A stretch of DNA of 64,000 nucleotides from Aldrovandia affinis. Taxonomy: Eukaryota; Chordata; Actinopteri; Notacanthiformes; Halosauridae. Every line of letters begins with the position of its first letter. Position 1 is the stretch's first letter. The stretch spans positions 6,251,001-6,315,000 of the forward strand of contig JAINUG010000005.1 in NCBI GenBank assembly GCA_029706075.1, given 5' to 3'. This document shows positions 58,622 through 64,000 of the stretch, piece after piece. A model generated the notes under the pieces. The model did not search any database, was not told the origin of the DNA, and saw only the letters and a list, made by a program, of their open reading frames with translations. Both the position numbers and the translations under genes were made by a program.

Positions 58622-60589
58622 GCTGCTATTAAACCATGCTAGTGCTAGCCAGCGAAGATTTTATCAACAAAATTGAATCGTGTATCGTTTAAGTGAGTTT
58701 TACAAAGGCTAAATATTAATCGTGGCTATAGCTGGATAACCACAAGCCTTCAAATCTTTATTCTATTTGTTATCCTACCTCTCGGTTTTTTGCGCGGTCG
58801 TCCTCTGCAATCCCTGCTTGTTGAGCTAATGTTAGATAGTGTAACATTAACACCAGTGACCGGTGAAAAAGCCGTGGACATGAAGTGTAATTCGTACGGC
58901 GAATTTTAATTTTGTCGTTGTGTTTTTGCTACGGATGTGATCTTCCAAAGCCTTAAATCCACTGGAGCCATAACTGACAATATCCGAACAATACGTGCAG
59001 AGTATTGTTCCAGGAATATCAATTTTTTTTTTTTTTTTTTTACAACATTTACCCACTGTGACTTCGGCCAGTCCCAACGGAATCTCTTTTTTACTCTGCT
59101 TTCAATTTCTTTTAACCTCAAATTATCGTTTTTCTCTATCACTTTTGCCATTGTTCCTTTGCGGTCATTTAAGCGTTTCTAGAGGCTTTAGCTAGCTAGC
59201 ATGCCCATGACTTACAGTCACAGTGTGACTACGCTTGTACTGCTGTCAACCTGATTGGTCTATCATTAAGTGTGGCGATTGACAACAGATGAAAACCAAT
59301 GAGGCTTATCGTGTGTCATCAAGACCCCCAAAACAAAAACAAAAAAACAGATCTACACAAATCTCGTGGTTGATTCTTTCTGATCCTGGGAAAAGCGGAA
59401 ATCCGCAGAACTCTTTCATCACTGTTTTAATCGAAATGTATTGCCCACCTCTTCCCCAATATACAGCTGTTCCATTAAAGTTTAATATAAACTAGACAAT
59501 TTAGCATCTCATAATCCTGTGATTCTAGGATTCTGAAACTTGACCAGGAAAATATTTTTGATGATGTCAGAGCATTTGACAGCAATCACAGCTTGCCTCA
59601 CAAATATGATCAATCAAATTTTCCCAATGTTTCCCCAGTTTTCCCATTCAAAGTTTAACAGAAACTAGACACAATCCAATGATTCTGGTCTAGACTCAAT
59701 CAAGAAATTACCTTTTGTGAGATCAGACCATATGACAGCAATCATTCAATGGGAAAACGTGTGGGAATCAATAGTATATCTATGTGATTTGATAGAGAAA
59801 CAAAAATACATAAAACAAAAACACAAAGCACTCACACAATTTCTTCTCAGACTTTTCTAAATTATGTCTACTCTCCAACGCAAATAAGACAAAAGGAAAC
59901 GTGAGCAAACTTTGATGCTGAAGCCACCAGACCGTCATTCGTGTTTCTCTTTTCAAAATCCCAATTTTTTCTCCTCAACTCCTTCTCCACCCCTGCTCCA
60001 GGTGAAGTCATACCTTTATGCCCATTTGGTAGGGATGCACCTGTGTGTTCCGTCATCGTATTGCAACATTTGCCCAAAAGAAAATATAAAATGTTTGTTT
60101 ACGTGTGTGTGTGTGTGAGAAACATTTTAGACCCTATTTTCCATAACCCAGTCCATTGGGATCAGTGAATGTGAAAACACTATGCTCACCTATGGTTAGG
60201 CTCAGGCTCCTTGTGCCCTTATGAAATGTGTGCATGTAGCCCTGGTGCTAGTCTGCAATTCAACAAGCAAACTTGTCTGAATTTGAGTAGGCAAACAAAT
60301 GTGCAACATTCAATGTGCACTCACTGACAAAGCAGGGATTCACAAAGTTAGCAAGTTAGGAGTACAGTAATACCTACAACCTGTGTTTAATATTTTGACA
60401 ATAATTTTCTCTAATACCTAATATTAATCTAATATTGTTAGCTACTAGCTAGTTTGCTAGTACATTGTGGCCTGTTGTGTTTGTTACAATATGCAAAATG
60501 TGCATATATGATTTGCCATAATAATAATGGAATTTGATCATGATAATTGAAACTCAGTAGTTTGTCAGTAGTAGAGAAAAATGTATGGC
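58622..60589. other. Unannotated spacer
   Basis: Contains a T-run at 59023-59041, a CAGTCACAGTGTGACT palindrome-like word at about 59215-59230, and a TG run near 60104-60117. No gene or transposon is recognised. Confidence 0.35.
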
Positions 60590-60982
60590 AGTTAGGTTTG
60601 GCCTAGACATTACGATATTTGAAGCTATCGCAGATATTACCTTTATATGTGTAATATTATTTAGGAACAAAACATTTGCTATAAAATAATTACGTACATT
60701 TATTTTTTAATATGTAAATATGTATAATTCTAATTATGTTCATTATTGCCTGTGCAGTGGTCTGCTGTTTAACTTTTGTCATTGTTCATAGCTGATCATA
60801 ATGTAACTGGCTAAACAAATGACTTGTAGACCTATATGGCTACTGCAATTACAACTCAATGCTGTCACCATACAGTCATGCATGTTTTTTGTTTTATGCC
60901 TACATTGTCACAATTTAACCATATGATCCTACAAAAGTGATATCGCAATAGTTCCTAAAAGGCTATTATCGTCCAACCCTAT
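60590..60982. mobile_element. Possible decayed hAT MITE
   Basis: The left end has TTAGGTTTGGCCTAGACATT followed by ACGATATTTG; the right end, in complement, reads TAGGGTTGGACGATAATAG and then ATTGCGATATC. This resembles a common vertebrate hAT terminal pattern, but the target duplication is not clear. Confidence 0.4.
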
Positions 60983-61171
60983 AGGACAAATCAGCCAAAT
61001 CAGACGTCACAACAACAATAAGCCAATGTATTTCCGGGTAAATTGTTTTAATTATTATTTCGTTCCATCTTCCTTGTTGCATCATGCATCGAGAATTTTA
61101 TACCAACAATTATCATTGCATTCGCATCTTTGGTATGCGAATGCATTTAATAAAAAATGTGTAAAAAAATT

Positions 61172-61355
61172 ACTAACCTTTTCCTTCCCAGTGTTACAGG
61201 TATGGTATGCAGCTGCCTACAACGATGTCTATCGCTGTATTACTGCACTGATCTCGTGCGCAAACTATGATCGTCCCTACCATGTATTAATGCACATCTT
61301 GTAAGTCGCTCTGGATAAGAGCATCTGCTAAATGCTTAAAATGTAAATGTAAATG
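61172..61355 (+). mobile_element. L2 LINE 3' tail fragment
   Basis: Matches 46948-47130 and the L2 end at 37437-37610, including GTAAGTCGCTCTGGATAAGA and the AAATGTAAATG tail. Confidence 0.85.
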
Positions 61356-62068
61356 ATTGTTGGTATAAAATGTGATTAATTGTCCTGCTTAAATTGTGTC
61401 CTAAAGGCTGTGACAGTAACTTAATTGCTGGTTGATAGCTAGCCTGTGCTTTTCCCGTATAGCCCACATCGCCTAGCTTTTCCTGGACTCACCGGGCTTA
61501 ACTAGCGAACTAGAATTCTAGCTAGGTAACGAACAGTTTCCTTGAATTCCACAACTAGCTGTCGGGTGTCCGCACCCCTCAGACTACGTTGTGTTTGTCC
61601 TACCTGAAATAACAGGAGTGTTTGCACTCTGACAAGGCCGTGTGCATTCTATCACGGCTAGAATCATCTCTTTGCGTGCTAGTAAGTGTAGTTACCCGGC
61701 GTTAGATTTCGTGTTTAGCTTCTGCGTTCGCTTCCTGTTTCATTGGTTGCAGTAGCAGTTAATGCTACTTAGTTATCTTAATTAATATCTTGGTGCTGAT
61801 GCTCCAGTGTTTATTAGTTTCTATCACTGCCTAGAAGTTTTATTTCAAAGTTCATTGGTACTTGGCTGCCTTCAATCGGTTTTATTGTATCAGGCGTAGC
61901 GCCCGTGTCTGTAGTTGAGCATTCCTTGAGGAGTGGGAGGAACCTGTGAGTTGTTAATTAGTCTGTATTGTTGTCAGGTGGCATTCGCCACTTGGTGCCT
62001 AGCACCACTCAACTATATAAGTAACCATAGTTGTGGAAAGCGGCAGCTACCCGTCCTAGCCTCCCCGT
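61356..62068. other. Sequence upstream of the L2 open reading frame
   Basis: From about 61930 this could be the 5' untranslated region of the L2 LINE that follows (a TATATAAGTA word lies at about 62014). The left border of the L2 element is not visible. Confidence 0.35.
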
Positions 62069-64000
62069 ATGAAGACTCAACGGACAAAGACAAAGGAGTC
62101 CACCGAGGGAGGCCAGCTAGGGAGTGCTCGCCGCACGGTAAGTATCAGTTTTGTATCTCCCTGTTCTACTTCCTCTGCATCTAACACCACATGCTTCCAG
62201 TCCGTGCCTCCTCTTCTAGATTTCCTAGAAGGAGAGATTCTACTCACACCCGAAACCTCTGCAACCTCACCCACCCTCCTAGATCTCCCAGTGTTGACGT
62301 GGTGGTAGCAGGCGGACTATGGAACTGCCAGTCCGCTGTCCGGAAGGCCGATTTCATCTCAGCCCAGGCCTCCCTACTCTCCCTGCAGTTCCTGGCGCTC
62401 ACAGAGACATGGATCACTCCGCAGAACACGGCCACCCCTGCTGCTCTCTCCGCTGCCTACACCTTCTCCCACACTCCACAACCCACAGGTAGAGGTAGAG
62501 GGACAGGTATACTGATCTACCCCGTGTGGAGATTTGGTATTGTTCCTCTTCCTCACTTCTCACCCTCCTCCTTTGAATTTCATGCCGTCACTGTCACTGT
62601 TCCATGTAAACTGCACATCATTGTTCTTTATCGCCCACCAGGGAGATGCAAATCTCAACGGGACTCACCTGGTTAAATAAAGAAGAAAAAATGGAAAAAA
62701 AAGGTCCACTGGGGAGTTTCCTAGATAAGATGGATGCCCTGCTCAGCGCCTTCCCTGAGGATGGCACTCCCGTCCTACTCCTCAGTGACTTCAACCTGCT
62801 GTTGGACACCCCTCAGTCCTCTTCATTTCTCCCCCTGCTTCAGTCCTTTGACTTCACCGTGGCTGAATCCCCATCCACCCACAGGGCTGGTAACCAATTG
62901 GACCTGGTCTTCACTAGGAACTGCACCTCACCCAACATTACGGTATCTCCTCTACATGTGTCTGACCACTGCTTTCTGTCTTTTCCCCTCCCCCTCCCCT
63001 CTGTGCCTAAACCATCTTCACCTGCCCCCACTGTCCTTGTTCATCACAACCTCTGCTCTCTCTCCCCCTCTGCCCTGTCAGCTACTGTTATATATTCCCT
63101 TCCCCCTACCGATGCCTTCTCTCAGCTACCTGCGGAGGAAGCATCTTCCACCCTACTTTCTTCTCTCTCCTCCTTTGATTCACTCTGTCCTCTATCCACT
63201 AAACCTGCTCGTCTTCGACCCCCCAACCCCTGGCTATCTGACTCCATTCGGGCTGACCGACTGAAACTGTGAGCAGCAGAAAGGAAATGGAGAAAATCCA
63301 AATCCCCTGTGGCTCTGACTGACTTCCACACACTCCTGGCTACCTTTTCCTCTAACCTCTCCTCTGCTAAGTCTGCATTTTTCCTTTCCAAGATTCAATC
63401 TTCTGTTTCTAACAGAACCCCCTCCTCCCCCACCCCCCTCCTCTCTAACAGCGGATGACTTCACAGCCTTCTTTCGCGAGAAGATCGATGACATTCGCAA
63501 CTCCGTCCCCCCATCCTCTCCCTCACCTAATTCTCCCTCACCCATCTCGCAACCTAAACCTCTCACCCCTCTGTCCTCATTCTCCCCCCTCCCTGACTCG
63601 GACATCCTTCAACTTGTTCACTCCCACCGTCCCACCACCTGCCCTCTCAATCCCATTCCTTCCCCCCTCTTCCAGTACATTGCTATGGACATCCTCCCCT
63701 TTGTCTCCAATGTTATTAACTCTTCTTTCCTCTGGCTCTGTCCCTGTCCCCTCTTCCCTCACATGCGCTCATGTTGTGCCCCTCCTCAAAACCCTCTCTG
63801 AATCCTGCTGTCATTTCAAACTACCAACCTCTCTCTCTCCTCCCATTCCTCTCCAAAACATTAGAGCGGGCTGTCTATAACCAACTGTCTGCTCATCTCC
63901 TACAGAACGACCTGCTTAATCCTAACCAATCTGGGTTCAAGGCAGGTCACTCCACAGAGACTGCTCTCCTTGCGGTCACTGAGGCTCTTCACGTGGCTAA
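62069..64000 (+). mobile_element. L2-type LINE, endonuclease and start of reverse transcriptase
   Basis: Apurinic-type endonuclease text appears in two frames: LWNCQSAVRKADFISAQASL and LALTETWITPQNTA in 62191-62640, then FLDKMDALLSAFPEDGTPVL, LLSDFNLLLDTP and HVSDHCFLSF in 62705-63000. The reverse-transcriptase start (FKAGHSTETALLAV) is near 63935-63980. The element runs off the window. A ~60-bp insertion splits the endonuclease at 62643-62702, and there are further frame breaks around 63272 and 63460. Confidence 0.88.
62643..62702 (+). mobile_element. Short retroelement tail inserted in the L2 endonuclease
   Basis: The endonuclease frame reads ...LYRPPG up to the insertion and resumes after it with GPLGSFLD. 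The inserted ~60 bp contains CAACGGGACTCACCTGGTTA AATAAAG followed by A-rich sequence, like the 3' tail of a common teleost retroelement ending TGGTTAAATAAAG. Confidence 0.65.

Noticed and set aside
58847..59182. Overlapping frames with Lys or Phe runs on both strands
   Set aside because: They arise from a T-run at 59023-59041 and have no homology.
63234..63605. Minus-strand Gly/Glu-rich frame
   Set aside because: Antisense to the pyrimidine-rich L2 coding region.

Overview
The window is vertebrate nuclear DNA, almost certainly from a teleost fish. It holds spliced genes with vertebrate orthologues and a repeat load typical of teleosts: several Tc1/mariner families, hAT elements, L2- and CR1-type LINEs, a V-SINE-like SINE, and Ty3/gypsy and BEL/Pao remnants. 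I cannot name the species or order from sequence alone. No prokaryotic operon, CRISPR array or viral genome is present.

Three host genes can be supported. At 224-3528 (+) is the 3' end of a zonadhesin-like membrane gene, with a TILa/VWC-like Cys-rich exon, an EGF exon, a transmembrane exon and a short cytoplasmic tail. At 7880-24095 (-) is a complete coding region of trappc14 (C7orf43/MAP11) in 11 coding exons, about 587 codons, in frame across every junction. At 52818-56538 (-) are the two catalytic exons of a galactose-3-O-sulfotransferase, best matched to gal3st4; its N-terminal membrane-anchor exon was not found. Human 7q22.1 carries ZAN, TRAPPC14 and GAL3ST4 close together, so this looks like old conserved microsynteny. 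The three genes do not form a pathway: they are a sperm-type adhesion protein, a TRAPPII/ciliary trafficking subunit and a Golgi sulfotransferase.

Layout: 1-155 is the end of a Tc1 element; 224-3528 is the zonadhesin-like tail, with a palindromic long-TIR transposon in an intron; 3.5-7.9 kb is intergenic with dispersed repeats; 7.9-24.1 kb is trappc14, whose third intron holds a three-level nest (CR1-like LINE, then Tc1, then another CR1-like LINE) and whose second intron holds a Tc1 with about 200-bp TIRs; 24.1-25.7 kb is the upstream region; 25.7-47.1 kb is a transposon island (Tc1 interrupted by a hAT MITE, a hAT with BED-finger transposase, a LINE, a Tc1 interrupted by L2, gypsy gag, gypsy pol and BEL/Pao); 47.1-52.8 kb is mostly unannotated; 52.8-56.5 kb is gal3st4; 56.7-61.9 kb is sparse with a few MITEs; 62.0-64.0 kb is the 5' part of an L2 LINE that runs off the window.

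I found no clearly new gene system. The most unusual signals are a 7SL (Alu-domain)-like fragment at 29.08 kb inside a TATA-containing unit that ends in two GC hairpins; a snap-back inverted repeat inside a Tc1 transposase; a duplication around the last trappc14 exon; a short intronic repeat shared by trappc14 and gal3st4; and an unclassified ~450-bp repeat present at 4.2 and 40.2 kb.
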